Below, piece by piece: positions 36,190 to 49,080 of a DNA stretch of 64,000 bases. Source of the DNA: Bimuria novae-zelandiae CBS 107.79 (taxonomy: Eukaryota; Ascomycota; Dothideomycetes; Pleosporales; Didymosphaeriaceae); NCBI GenBank assembly GCA_010015655.1, contig ML976664.1, forward strand, positions 660,011 to 724,010. Reading direction: 5' to 3'. Under the pieces are notes generated by a model. The model saw only the letters and a program-made list of their open reading frames with translations. It was not told where the DNA came from and made no database searches. Numbering within the stretch: position 1 is the stretch's first letter; each line of letters opens with the position of its first letter. Both the position numbers and the translations under genes were made by a program.

Positions 36190-37033
36190 GATAAGACCCA
36201 CGAACGACTCTTAAAAAAAGCTTAATAATAAAGTATTTCCTATAATAGCACGTTAGCTAAAGAAGGGGGATAAAGTATATTTACTTATAAACAATCTTTA
36301 AACCCAGAAAAAGAAGCATAAAAAAACAAATTATATGAAAGTTAGACTATTCTTTACTTCTAAATAGATATTACTGGGTAACTACTAATTAGAACTACTA
36401 TTAGACACTAAAATATACTTAGTATTTTAAATACACTAATTAGAACTAATAGACTTAGAGACACTAGTTAAAACTACCTTCTACTACTTACTAACTAAAG
36501 GGAGAAATTAAGTTCGAAATTAAATAAATAGTATAATATAAGAATTAGCCACGCATATATTTTATTAAACAAAATATTTACCTGCATAGCAAGCATATAT
36601 AAGAACTAAAGAATAACTTATGAAACCATTTAAAAAACTACTAATACTAGCGCATTTCTATGCTACAGAAGAAGAAAAAACTTAGACTAGACTACTAAAT
36701 AGATAATTACTTTAGCACCTAGAGCAGCGTTAGAATTAATGGAGGCTACTACCTAAGCAAGCTCCTTATAATCCTCTAGGGCCTCTAAAGTATCTATTAT
36801 ATATATACTATAATTAAATAATTTATATTCTTTCTAACATAATTGCGGAAACGCGCTATCTTTATTCATGCTAGATAAGCACGCAGGAGCGCTATATAAG
36901 TCAGCCATTTCTTTACCTAGAATTTTACCTCCTCTTTATCCTCTATCTTTTTAACCTTTTTCTCTTAGTATCTATTTTTAAATAATCTAGTAATAGAATT
37001 TCCTTTAGCTTGTACTTCTAATTATTATACTAA

Positions 37034-37318
37034 TGTTAAGATCTGTTGGGATCCAACATAACAGATGGCAGGGCTCCGGCACTTATCTGTGCGCCCTAGC
37101 CAAGACTCCGAACTCAGCCAGGAATCACGTGACAAATCACGCGTCCTAGAAATATCAAGAATCCTAGAAGTGACTTCGCATTTAAGACTTTAGGATAAAT
37201 AAGACTCTAAGATTTATAAGATAGGACTTATATATATGGACATACTAAAAATAGACTTCTATCTTCGTGTTTAACCTATTCATTAATTTATTATTTAAAC
37301 TTAACTTAGGCCCTTACA
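37034..37318 (+). repeat. Gypsy-2 LTR a, shared between copies 1 and 2
   Basis: It starts TGTTAAGATCTGTTGGGATC and ends GGCCCTTACA. The left side continues Gypsy-2 pol of copy 1 and the right side continues gag of copy 2, so one LTR closes the first copy and opens the second. It is less RIP-mutated than the flanks. Confidence 0.82.
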
Positions 37319-38913
37319 AATTTAATTATAACTTACTTACTTTTAATACTAACGCCCCTGTTAATACGCGCAAGCTATTAATACCCTTTGCTTACTTTAA
37401 TATTACTTTTACCTAAACACTATTTCTAGCACCTTTAGGACTAGCTGCCCCTTAGGGACTTAATATTTCTAAACACCCTTAATATAAGCGAATACGAACC
37501 CCTTTCTAACGTAATAAATATTTCTAAAAATAAAAGTATTACTGATACTAAAGATGAAAAAATCGTGCACAAAAAACCTAACCTTTTCTATAGTAATTAT
37601 AAATATACGGAACTCTGGATCTTATAGCTTAACATATACTTTTATAGAATAAAAAGAGAATAGGAAGAGGGTAATAAGGCCATATTTACCTTTACTCATT
37701 TAAATAGAGATGGTTTTAAATATATTAAACTATATCATAATAAATACCTAGCTAGAGATAACATCTAAGGAGATATAACTAATAAGATTATAAGTAATAC
37801 TTCAAAATTACTAATAAAGTGGCTATTACTAAACGACTTATACAGAACATTTAATAACCCTATTTTATAGTAGAATATAACACTAAATTTTGCAAACACG
37901 TAGACTAAGTCCTTTAGAATAACGTTAGGTTTATAATAATATACTATAAAGAATTAAAGAGATCTGTGTAAGAAGAACTACTATATAGTAAAATAAAAAT
38001 TAATAATATAAAAGCACCGTTAGAAGAAGCTATCTAAATTAATAACGAATAGTATAAGTTAGAGCGTACCTTACGCTAGAACTAAAGTAGAAAATAGACT
38101 AATAAATTATGTATAATAAAGATTAACTATCGTAACTACGTACAGATGCCCTAACTAAAGTAAAATAATTATAGTTATTAACTTATAAAAGGAGTCTAGT
38201 ACTACCGCTAACTTAATACTATAGAAAAGGGGACAGGAAAGGTTATAAGCTCTTAAAAACTTATATAAGGACGTATCTCTAATAGGACTTACTAACTAGG
38301 GACTAAGACACGTACCTATTTTATATATCGTAAACTAGGCTATATCGCTAGAAACTGCGGATCTAAAAATAAAATTATTTAATAGTTAAACATTCTATCT
38401 ATTGATAACGTAGACACGATTAACGAAGAATAGCAGGTAGTATCCTTTATTAAATTACTTAATACTTAATATAAGAACTTAAAACTATATAAAATTACTA
38501 AGGAAGGATTATATATAAAAGAGATTAAGCTAACTTTGTAATCTCTTACGCTATATTTAAATAGAAATAATTAGATAAAGATGATAGTAAATATCTTAAA
38601 CTTCTTAGAGTAATACTAACTACGCAAAGGAGACTTTAGATATACTACTATAGAATATATACTACCTACGCACTATCCTAAGTAAACTAATTTAGTTAGT
38701 AAAAAGAATTATAAGTTGGCTAATAGTATCTACTAAAATAATACTAAGAAGAGTTACCCTATTAAAAATCCAAAATATTACCTAGAGTATAACTCAGACT
38801 ATTGCAACCCTTTATATAAATCTATAATAGAGATTCTGTACGAGAGATTAATATTCAATCTACTACTACGATAAATATTAACGATACTTCCCTTTATAAT
38901 AATAATAATACTA

Positions 38914-40762
38914 ACGTACTTTATAAGCGAGCCGTCATTATAAGCGAGCCGTCACCCCACCAAACTTTTCGTAACGCGTCACCTTGTAATAACAATGGCT
39001 CAACTACCTCCTACATAAATGCCTTATAATAAAGCAGATATCTTCCTAGCTATCTTAGCTATTAATTAAGGATAGATCTACAGCGAATAACGCGCTATAG
39101 TAATATATAACGTCCCCTAAAGTATATTACGTAACTAACGCGCAAAAATTACTACGCGACGTAATTACTAGCTTAAATTAAAAAAAGCTTATAGAGATAA
39201 AAGAAGAGGTAATTATTAGGTATATACATAATCTAGATTCACGAGGGTTTGCGCCTATCCTAGATGCTATATAAGATATAGTAAATAACCTACTCGCTAA
39301 GCGCAGCGATAGCCAGGTTAGTTAACTATAGCCACGCAACGTTGTTAAGCGAATAAATTACTTTACTATATAATTTAATTAGCTATATAATTAATAAAGA
39401 GCTCTATATAAGGATCTAAAAGTTATTAAGGCTTAGTTTAAGCTTATATCGCGCACGAAGGCCACCTATAGTATTTATAATAAAAATACTTATAACTTTA
39501 ATATAACTAAGTTTATAATAGGCAAGATATTAGCGCAGCTTGTTATTATAAGCTTAAAAAGATAAGATAGACTAAAAGCTATATAGCTAGGCAATTACAA
39601 GTAGGCTATAGTAATCTATAAAATTAACGCTACTAACTAGGTAATTCTACCCTTTATTATCTTTTATAGCTAGTATTACCTTTCTACCTAGTACTAGGAT
39701 AATAATATACTACGCGACTAGGCTTTTACTATTAGTAATAATAGCTAGACTACTAATAAGCTTAGAGTAGAGTAGCTAAAGTACTTTATTAAGTATATAG
39801 TAAAGTATAGGGTAGGCACGCGCTAGCTACTTATACTTAATAATTATAAAAGCTATAACTTGCTCGAGTTTTAGTTAATTTATAAAAGAATAATATCTAT
39901 ACTTTTATATACTACTATATTTATTACACGTTCTATAGTTACTTAATATTAATTACTTTTTACTATTAAAGCGCGCGTATAGTTACTAGATTAAAAGCCT
40001 AATACGTGACTGTATTAACTATATTATAAAGTTAAGGATTCTACTAGCCTTTTACGTAGCCTATAAGTAATTAATTATAAAGGAGAATATCTACGTAAGC
40101 TTTTAGGCGCTAGCCTAGTCTTATATAACTTAGAGGTAGTAATATTAGAGCTTAATATTAAGCTTTATACGCTAACGCCACCTTTATTAAAGATTTCTTT
40201 TTAAAAAGCTAAAATACTACATAACGCACGCGAGCTAGAGGCTTAATTAATATTAATTTCTAATAAAATTTAAACGTATAAGAGCTTATTACTAGCTTTT
40301 ATTATTATAGCGCTTAATTAGCTTAAAAAGGGCGCTAAGTTAATAGCTTATAAAAGTACGCTTATACGCGATTAGATTAAGAAGCTTAAAAAGGCTAATA
40401 AAACTACTATAGTACGTAAAAAGTAAAAAAGGAAGTATATATAGTAATAAGGCACCCTAATACGGGTGAAGGCATAAAATATTATTACTTAAAAGGATAT
40501 TAATTTGTACCTAGAGAGTAAAATACGTTAAAGTAAAGTATAATTAGGTGCTAGTTAGTAGGCTTTAACGCGCTATAGCTATTATAAAGAGACTAGGCAT
40601 AATGCGCGAACGTATATAAAGCGTACTATAAATACTACTTAATCTAAGTTAGTAATTACATATAATTATTATATCGTATTGTTGAGTTAGATCGCTGTGA
40701 AGGCGATAGAATGTTTGTGGGTGACGACTCGCTTATAATGACGGCTCGCTTATAAAGTACGT
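38914..40762 (+). mobile_element. pogo/Fot-type DNA transposon D, RIP-damaged
   Basis: Terminal inverted repeats begin ACGTACTTTATAAGCGAGCC at both ends, each with an exact 17-bp direct duplication (TTATAAGCGAGCCGTCA). TA flanks at 38912-38913 and 40763-40764. The flanks rejoin to match uninterrupted Gypsy-2 near 26469. The plus strand begins with ATG at 38996 (MAQLPPT) and shows a heavily stopped transposase. The C-terminal knuckle has its cysteines turned to tyrosines (RYSYYKETRHNART, about 40572-40615), as G to A RIP would do. Confidence 0.83.
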
Positions 40763-41694
40763 TATTAAGAATAGTTTAATTATCCTATCTCGCATTGCGA
40801 CGTCAATCTATAGAATAAGCAAGAAGTAAGGCACTTTCTATAATTAAACTAGGCTAAGAATGAGGCTTTATTACTATTAATAGACAGATAATGTATAACA
40901 TAGATCTGGCAAATATATTTATATCCTAACTATAAACAACACGTAATATAGAAGAGGAAATACGGATTTAAGTCGCTAAGTAAGAAATTAGTAAACTTAA
41001 GGATTAAATTAGTTACTATAAACGGTAAAGCATCTTATAATAAAGCTTAGTAATAGCTATAAAATAAAATAAAGTAGAGTTACCCTAAGGTAATAAAAGC
41101 ACGAACTAAAAAAAAACTTTTTTAAACTTAGGCTTAGGCAGGAAAACGCCTTTAATAAATACATAATATAAATAAAAGTTATGCTAGATTTATGCGCATA
41201 GGAGAATTACGTATCCTAAAATATACTTAATAGAGCAGGACTCTATAAGTGTAAAAAGTTAGTAACCTACGTAATCTATGTCGCAAATAGACACCTGTTA
41301 CTAAACACGCCACGAATTAAATAGAAGGCCAAAATAATATTTAAGATTTATAAATACTAAGAAATAATTACACATAACATGCTTAAGGAAGCTAGTTACG
41401 ATGTATTATTAAAACTACTTTAGATAAGGAAGCATAGCCCTACTATTAATTAAAAATAATAAATACTATCTTTTTAGTGCTATAAATATATATTATAAAT
41501 AAAACCTACGTATTAATAGAGTATAATAGTAAATAAGGTAGATAATAGCACACTCTATAAAATTCTAAAATACTATTAAGTGTAGAATTATATATTTATA
41601 GTAGAATATTAATTCTATAGTCTCGTAATAGGCCTAGAGGAAGAGAAAATACTACCCTTTAAACTACTATATAGCAAAACAAAAAATTCCTCTA

Positions 41695-43542
41695 ACGTGG
41701 TTCACCACCGAGCGGGCCAACCCCACCAAGCGGGCTACTTTTTTAAAAGTTAGTCTATTGCGAAGCGCCTCCTACAACACCACTATAATTTATTATAATT
41801 CGCAGAATATAGAAATACTATTTAGACTTATCGCTATTAGATGTATCTATAATTTCTACTGCGCAGGTGCGAGCGTTGTGGCCAGCTTCGCCGCAACGTC
41901 CGTAGTGCCTTTGCCCACGCACCCTCTTTACAGACTCTTCACTCTCCTTTTGCCTACTACTATCCTTTTTAGCTATTAAATTAACTACCTCTCTTACTAT
42001 AAGTGTCTTAGCTGCCTAAATATACTTCCTTTTTTAACTTTTTATCTTTATTACTATCTTTATTACCTTGCGAAGTCTTGCTATTTCTTATTATATTAAT
42101 ACTATTTCGTGCCCTATTAATGTAATACCTTTATTAAGCTGCTTAATAGCTCTAAGAAGCGGAGAAACTGGTAAATCTTTATACTTCTATACATGCTTAC
42201 AAACTAGCGTTAACTAAGCCTCTATCTCGTAGAGGTTACTTAGTATTTTTAATTCTTATAAGGTGTTCTTTACGTTAGGTAGAGTTAGCGTACGAAGAAC
42301 TATATTAAGTCTTAATAACACCGCTTCTAGGTCGTGTAGGACTAATCTAGCGCCTTTAAAGCCTACGTAGATGTTCGCCTTTATTATTACTTTTTTAAAA
42401 GCTACTTTAAAGGCTAGTAGAAAGACTTCCTTCTTAATTTACTTAGTGCTATATCGTGCTAAGCTACTAATCTTATTACTATACGCCTACTTTAAAGGCG
42501 AAAAATAACCTATATTAAGTAGCTACAAGAGGTGTGATGAGTGTAGAGGTATATAGAGAATAATAATCTTCTATTCCTTATAGTATTTATAGAATTCGTG
42601 TAAGCAGTAGCTTTCGTAGCTATTTATAATTAGTAGTTAGTGTGCACCTAAACTACGCGCCTTAGTATAAGTATTAAAGTACCTTAGCTAGGTAAGGCTA
42701 AGCTTGTTTAACGTCTAGCTATTAGGACTAACTTTAATAACCTAGTCTCGGGGTAGATTATAGAACTAGGACGTGATTAGAATCTTACTAAGGAAAATAA
42801 GAAAAAGTGGTAGAGCCTAGTCTTTAGCGCTAACACCTTAGATATTAGTAACCTATCTATAGTTACTAGGTTAAATCTTCTTTAGGTTACTTCGCTTCTT
42901 AGAGCCTGTAAAGACCATCTAACCCTGTATTACCCCTATTATAAAGCCTGTCTTATTAAAGTTATACGTGTCGTTATTAGCGATACCGTACTTAGCCTTA
43001 GTATTAGTAACTAGCTTAAACTAGGGCGTTATAATACGTAAATCTTTGTTTAGGGCTTGCTAATAATTATATAGATAGCTTCTTTAAAGCTTAATTTCTA
43101 GCGTACGCGTCTTAAGCCTATCTACCTAGTACTTACTAATAGGCTATCTACCACGCTTAGTAAGTAGATTATTAGCTATATCTTAGACTATATCCCTTAT
43201 TACACCTATTCCTTGCTAGTTAAGCTTAAGTATATATTAGACTAGAGCCTCCTCCTCTAGCTTAGTTAGCTTCTTTAAGTTAGGCTCGCAATCGCGTCGA
43301 GAGAGGGCTCCTTAGCATTATTATTATACTATTATTTAAGGCACGCTAAAAGCTATAATAACGCGTCTTTTACTTTTATTACAATCTTTAATTATAGCTT
43401 AGATAGTAAGCTATAGTACGCTTTTAGTATAAGGTTGTTGCGCGTTATGTTGTGATGGCATTATAGTATAAGCTAGAGGTGGGCTGCATTTAGCAAAGTT
43501 GGCCCGCTCGGTGGGGTTGGCCCGCTCGGTGGTGAACCACGT
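41695..43542 (-). mobile_element. pogo/Fot-type DNA transposon E, same family as F, RIP-damaged
   Basis: Ends begin ACGTGGTTCACCACC, flanked by TA (41693-41694 and 43543-43544). It is the reverse complement of element F (22788-24634) along its whole length, differing mainly by C/T or G/A changes. The CCHC knuckle lies at about 41875-41912 on the minus strand with one Cys-changing base near the region. The transposase is full of stops. Confidence 0.85.
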
Positions 43543-45154
43543 TAGTAAGAGAAAGAATTTAATAAAATAAACCTTAATAAGGGCTATATATAACTATTAG
43601 AGTTACTAGTAGCTAGCCCTTTTACGTTTATAATAAATAAGGATGGCATACCATGGCTATATATTAATTATTAAAAAATTAATAATATAATAATTAAGAA
43701 TTAATACCTATTACTGCATATCTTAGATCTTAGAGACTGACTCTTAAGAGCTAAGAACTGTATTATAATAGATTTATAAGATAGATACTACCTTATATAA
43801 ATTAAAAAAGGTGACGAATAGAAAATAGCGTTTAGATTACGCTATAAGCTATACAAATATATAGTTATACCTTTTAGACTTACAAACGCAATAGCCAACT
43901 TTTAAGCACTAATCAATAAAATACTTTATAATAGTATAGATATTTTCATTATTATATGTATAAATAATATTCTTATCTTTTGTAATAACGAATTATATTG
44001 CGTTCCTTATGTATAAATATTAGGGCACTTAAGTACTAGAGAATCTATGCACTTAGCTACTTAAGACTTATAATTTTTATAGACTATAAAAACTTTATAA
44101 GGTTTATCACTACTAAGGAGCTTGCACTACGACAGGTACGATAGTTAAAAATACTTAAATAATATAAGTTTAAGATTATATATACACTAAGTATGAAGAA
44201 TAGAAAAGTAAACGCCTTTAGTAGGCGCAGCGACCTTGCAAGAGATAAGGCGAAGACTTACTTTATAATACTTGAATAAAATAAAGATAAATATTTAGAA
44301 CTTATAATAGAACTTAATTACCTTCTTCTTATTATTACACGAAAAGTACCTAAGGAATAATAAAATAAAATTATATAATAATACTCTAAATAAAGACAAC
44401 TAGGCGTTAGGAAAATAATAGAACATATCCAATACAGTTACTTATTTAGCGGAACAAAGAAAGTAGTAATAAAGTACATTTATAATTACATATATTAGTA
44501 ATAAAACAAACTCGACATACACCTTAGGTATAGAGAAATGTAAGTAATCTAGATACTAAAACACTATAGGAAGACATTACTATAGACTTTATAATTAGAT
44601 TACCTAAGTTAGTAGACCTAGCAACTAGAACAATCTACAATTCTTTATCGGTAATTATTAATTAATTTACTAAAGATATACAATTATTATTATACTAGAA
44701 GATAACTATAGCTGAGGAACTTATGTAACACTATAGCATACTATGGATAATTATTAGGGATAGAGATAATCTCTTTGCCTTAGATTACTAAATAATACGT
44801 ATAGCACTTATTAGAATAAAATAAAACTATTAATAGCTTATTATCCGCAGATAGACGGACAGACAGAACGTGTAGATTAGATAATTAAAACGTACCTACG
44901 CATCTATTGTAATAATTAAAAGAATAAGTAAATTTCCCTGCTACCAGTACGTAATAATAAAGTATAAATAGTAATACGATTTACACTATTTTATGTAAAC
45001 TATAAAAGATATCTATCTCTTTAATAAGATATTTCCTACAAATATTGGGATAGAAGACGCTATTAACTTGGCAGAAAACCTAAAGAGAATATATAAATAA
45101 CTTTAAAAGAACCTTAAGAAAGCTTAATAGTAAAACATATTTTATACTAATTAT

Positions 45155-45180
45155 AAAAAAAAAAAAAAAGGGGGGGGGGG
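45155..45180 (+). repeat. A15-G11 homopolymer junction
   Basis: Fifteen A followed by eleven G. The homologous place in copy 1 (about 36253) reads only AAAGAAGGGGGATAAAG. It is either slippage of a purine tract or an assembly error. Confidence 0.9.
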
Positions 45181-46149
45181 TGTGTAAATTATATTTACAT
45201 ATAAAAAACCTTGAAACTTAGAAGACGAAGTACAAGAAACTAGATTTTATAAAAATTAAACCATTTTTTTAACTAAGTATTACTAAGTAACTACTAATTA
45301 GAACTACGAACAGACGCTAAGATACATCTAGTATTTTATATAAACTAATTAGAACCTATAGACCTAAAGACACTAGTTAAAACCACCTTCTATTACTAGT
45401 TAGAGGACGAAAACAAGTTTGAAGTTAAATATATACTATAATATAAGGATTAGCTACGCATGTACCTTATTAAATAGAAGAGTTAATTATATAGCGAGGA
45501 TATATAGGAACTAGAAAGCTACTTATAAAACTACCAAGAAAAGATCTAATAATACTAGCGCACTACTATATAATAAAAAAGGTTAAAGGCTTAAACTGGA
45601 CTAATTACCTTAGCGCCTAAAGTGGCATTAAGATTAATTAAAGCTACTATCTAAGTAAGCTCCTTATAAGTCACTAAAGCCTCAAACCTATCTATTGTAG
45701 ACATGCTATAATTAAATAACTTTTATTTTTTTTATGTAACTTCTTACGCTAAGTACGGAAGAGCGCTCTCTTCTCTTATACTAAATAAGTACGCAAGAGC
45801 GCTATATTGAGTAACCTCTTTTTTTTTATACCTAAAGCTTTACCTCTTCTTTAGCCTTTATCTTCTCTAATCTCTCTATTTTAGTATCTATTTTTAAATA
45901 ATCTAATAATGGGATCTTCTCTAGCTTATACTTTTAATTACTATACTAGATATAATTCGTGCATTTTAATTATAAAAGTAATAAGTAACACGATAATTAC
46001 TTCTTAACGTAATACGTACACGGGACTATAGTAAATATATAATTCCTTTTAAGATAGTTAGCTTAAAAATAACAGTATTAGGTAAATTAAGGAAGTGGCT
46101 TTATAGATAGTTAACTTATAAGGATATCAAGCCTAGAGAGGGGAGCTAA

Positions 46150-46411
46150 TATTAAGATCTATTAGAATCTAATATAATAAATACTAAGGCTCTGGCACTT
46201 ATTTATGCGCCCTAACTAAGACTCCTAACTTAGCTAAGAACTACGTAACAAGTTACGCGTCCTAGAAATATTAAAAGTCCTAGAAGTATCTTAGCATTTT
46301 AGACTTTAGGATAAATAGGACTTATATATAGGAATACTAATAATACACCTTCTATCTTTATATTTAAAATATTTATTAATATATTTTTTGGACTTAACTT
46401 AGCCACTTATT
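46150..46411 (+). repeat. Gypsy-2 LTR b
   Basis: It aligns with LTR a along its length, with many C to T and G to A differences (starts TATTAAGATCTATTAGAATC). Downstream, 46412-46600 repeats the gag-side sequence that follows LTR a. Confidence 0.78.
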
Positions 46412-47151
46412 AATTTAATTATAACCTACCTTACTTTTAGTATTAACGCCACGTTAATACGCGCGAGCTATTAATACCCCTTACCTACTTTAATATTACT
46501 TTTACCTAAGAACGAACCCTAGCACCATTAGGACTAGCTACCCCTTAGGGACTTAATAACTAATCGTAATTAGTGCACTTTAAGTATAATAATAATAATT
46601 AATAAGGTAACTACCTTCTAGTGCAGTACGTACACGCGACTATAATAAATACGTAACTTTATTTAAAATAGTTAGCCTATACATAATAATATTAGGTAGA
46701 TCAAGAAAGTAGCTTCGCACGTAATTAACTTATAAGAATATTAAGTGCAGAGAGGGAAGCCAATATTAGGATCTAATATAACGTATAGTAAGGTATTAGC
46801 ACTTATTTATGCACCCTAGCTAAGATTTCTAATTTAATTATAAATTACATAATAAGTTTTTTTAAGAACATTAAAGGTCTTAGAAGTATCTTAGCACATA
46901 GGGCCTTAAAATAAATAAGACTCTAGGGTTTATAAAATAAGATTTGTATATAGAAACTAAAGAATAGACTCTTATTTTCGTGTTTAATTCATTTGTTAAT
47001 CTATTATTTAAATTTAACTTACCTTATATTTAATACTAACGATCTATTAATACGCGTAAGCTATTAATACGCGTAAGCTATTTATACCTCTTCCTTGCCT
47101 TATAGTACTATTGCCCGAGAACTAACCCTAGCCACCTTTAAGACTAGCTAC
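46412..47151 (+). mobile_element. Gypsy-2 tandem remnants, including LTR c
   Basis: After LTR b come gag-side bases (to about 46600) and a 3'-end segment. A third LTR lies at about 46764-47017 (TATTAGGATCTAATATAACG), with a deletion at its end. Gag-side sequence then follows again up to the Gypsy-3 insertion. The 3' side of that insertion (62063 onward) may continue this third unit. Confidence 0.65.
46764..47017 (+). repeat. Gypsy-2 LTR c, deleted at the 3' end
   Basis: The third same-direction LTR of the family in the window. Its last bases are missing compared with a and b. The right boundary is approximate. Confidence 0.6.
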
Positions 47152-47156
47152 CCCGA

Positions 47157-47582
47157 TGTATCGGCGCTGGTCACTCAAAGAATCTGTTTAGGCGTTTCTA
47201 CTCAGAGGCATATGGAAATGTATGGACAAGAATATAGCTAAGAATGTATTGAGTGCTAATAGGCCTGGTACGAAAGGATACTAAAAAGGTACTAAACTAT
47301 GTATAATAAATAAGAGAACTATATACCTAAGTATTTAGAAAATATTATTTTCAAGAGCTAAATGCTAAGAAGCGGAAAAGTTTATTTAATAAACCAAAGG
47401 GCTAGTTTAATAAAGAACCGTATTAAAAAGTATATGCAATAGGTCTAATAAAAGTCTAAGATAAAGTAGTATTAGAAAAGTAATTTTAAAAACTAAAGCT
47501 AAGCTAAATTAGATTAGTATTAGGGAAACAGGGTAAATCGTGTAACTTTATAAGTTAGTAATTAAATAGCTACGTTATATTA
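47157..47582 (-). repeat. Gypsy-3 LTR, left (3' LTR)
   Basis: About 426 bp, starting TGTATCGGCGCTGGTCACTC on the plus strand. It aligns throughout with 59921-60160 plus 61881-62062. It is less RIP-mutated than the right copy at its outer end. Confidence 0.85.
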
Positions 47583-49080
47583 CCTCTCTCCTTTTATTTG
47601 TAAATAGTCCCTAATTTATACTGTACATTCTTTTATTTTAAGTTATACCTGCACTATTTATATTATTATAATCACGTAATTATCCTATACTTATTAATTA
47701 GCTATATTATTAATATTAAAGCGTAGGCGGGCGTAAGTTATTACGCTATTAATTACGTGCCTTTACTTTTAGTAAGCTATTTATTAGTATAATAATATAA
47801 AATGTGAGAAGCGTGATAGGGGGGGTATTTTAAAAACTATCACTATTAGTATAAAGACTACTTTAGAATTTTTAGCTGTTTTATCCTTTTACTCAAGTTT
47901 ATTCGTAACTCTATTATAAGTAATTTTTTTTATTAGTTAGGGCCTGTTTATAAATATTTACTAACTATTTAGTAGAATTTTAATTTTAATTACTTTATAA
48001 TACCTATCTGCCCTCCTTTTAGTACCCTACTTATCACTAATTATATTATTTACCTACGCTACGTTCTCGTATTTAGGCGTAATAACGTGCTTAACTATAG
48101 TTTCTTAAAGCAATTATTTAAAAAGTGTCTCTATTGTACTTCCTAAAATAAAAAGTGTAATTTTATAGATTAATTATTATCGTAAGACTAGTCTAGCCTA
48201 GTAATAGTGTATAAGTATTAAATGTTATTAAAAATAAATACTAAGTCTTTTACGCTGCGCTGTGCGCATATAAAGAGGTAAATTGGAATAATAATAAGAT
48301 TAATACGCTCTAAAACGTGATGCGTATAGTAGTAAAGACCTGAGGCACTATTATATAGCTAACTCGCGTAGGGGAGGGGGCATGAGTATAGCGGAGCTAT
48401 AACTGGCCTAATAATCTACGCTAAGTCGCCTACACACAGGCCTAGGGCGCGTAAAGGATGCTATTAATAAGGTGCAAGAGCAAGTTATAGAGTTTAGTTT
48501 AGACCTTATAAAACGTAAAAAGAAAGATCTTATATTAGCTACCTAGCGTTCTGGCGTTTAGACAGCTCTTAAATTTTTTTATATAATAAAAATATTTCTT
48601 TACTTCTACCTACTCTGTAATATTCTCCTATTACTAAATCTAAGTGTCTAGTGCCGTGAGAAGACCTAGGCAGTTTAAATATTTTTTATAAAATGCTTTA
48701 AGCTTACAGGGTGCTCCTATAACGTTTAATATAAGATACTACACTAGATCTAAATTATGCCCTACCTAACTTAGTACTTTAGTATTTTATAAAATACCTT
48801 TCTAGCTATGATCTCTTTAACCTTTTATTTTTTAATACGATTAATAAGGAGAGCGGATAGTTTTAAAGCTTTCTATATATGTAAAGGATCCTAAGAATCC
48901 TTATATAAAAGCTCTAAAGCAAATACGTCGTGGATATAAGAACCTAGTAAAAGTATTAAATAATAAAAATAACTAATTTTTTTAAAGACTTAAAAAGGGC
49001 CTTCCTACTAATTAGATAGCTTCTAGCTAAGTTAATTAATTACTAAATTATAAATATTTAGGTAGACAATATTACCTCTG

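Larger units (their letters stand above)
26299..37318 (+). mobile_element. Gypsy-2 copy 1 (chromodomain Gypsy), 5' truncated, split by Gypsy-1
   Basis: Plus-strand pol runs through 26299-29581 and resumes at 36190-37033, then the LTR at 37034-37318. Readable pieces: the reverse-transcriptase catalytic segment (YIDNILAFSNNKLDY, about 27893-27940); RNase H (YNVHNKELYAIINALKHKR, about 28445-28500); the RNase H end near 28680; integrase (INKQIDRMSKL near 29330, a mutated HPQTDGQTER block). After the insertion come the integrase tail (KGDKVYLLINNL, about 36265) and a chromodomain-like C-terminus to about 36720. TAG/TAA stops occur throughout. The gag and 5' LTR are replaced by the Gypsy-1 partial copy on the left. 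Confidence 0.8.
37034..46411 (+). mobile_element. Gypsy-2 copy 2 (LTR to LTR), split by two pogo elements, RIP-damaged
   Basis: LTRs at 37034-37318 and 46150-46411. Internal pieces: gag-like sequence at 37319-38765; the pol start from about 38765 (parallel to 26315); pogo D at 38914-40762; pol to 41694; pogo E at 41695-43542; then pol to 46149. Around 44010 the reverse-transcriptase palm present in copy 1 is missing, an internal deletion. RNase H near 44050-44230 and integrase (PQIDGQTERVD, about 44845) remain, with a chromodomain-like tail near 45420. Stops occur throughout. Confidence 0.8.
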
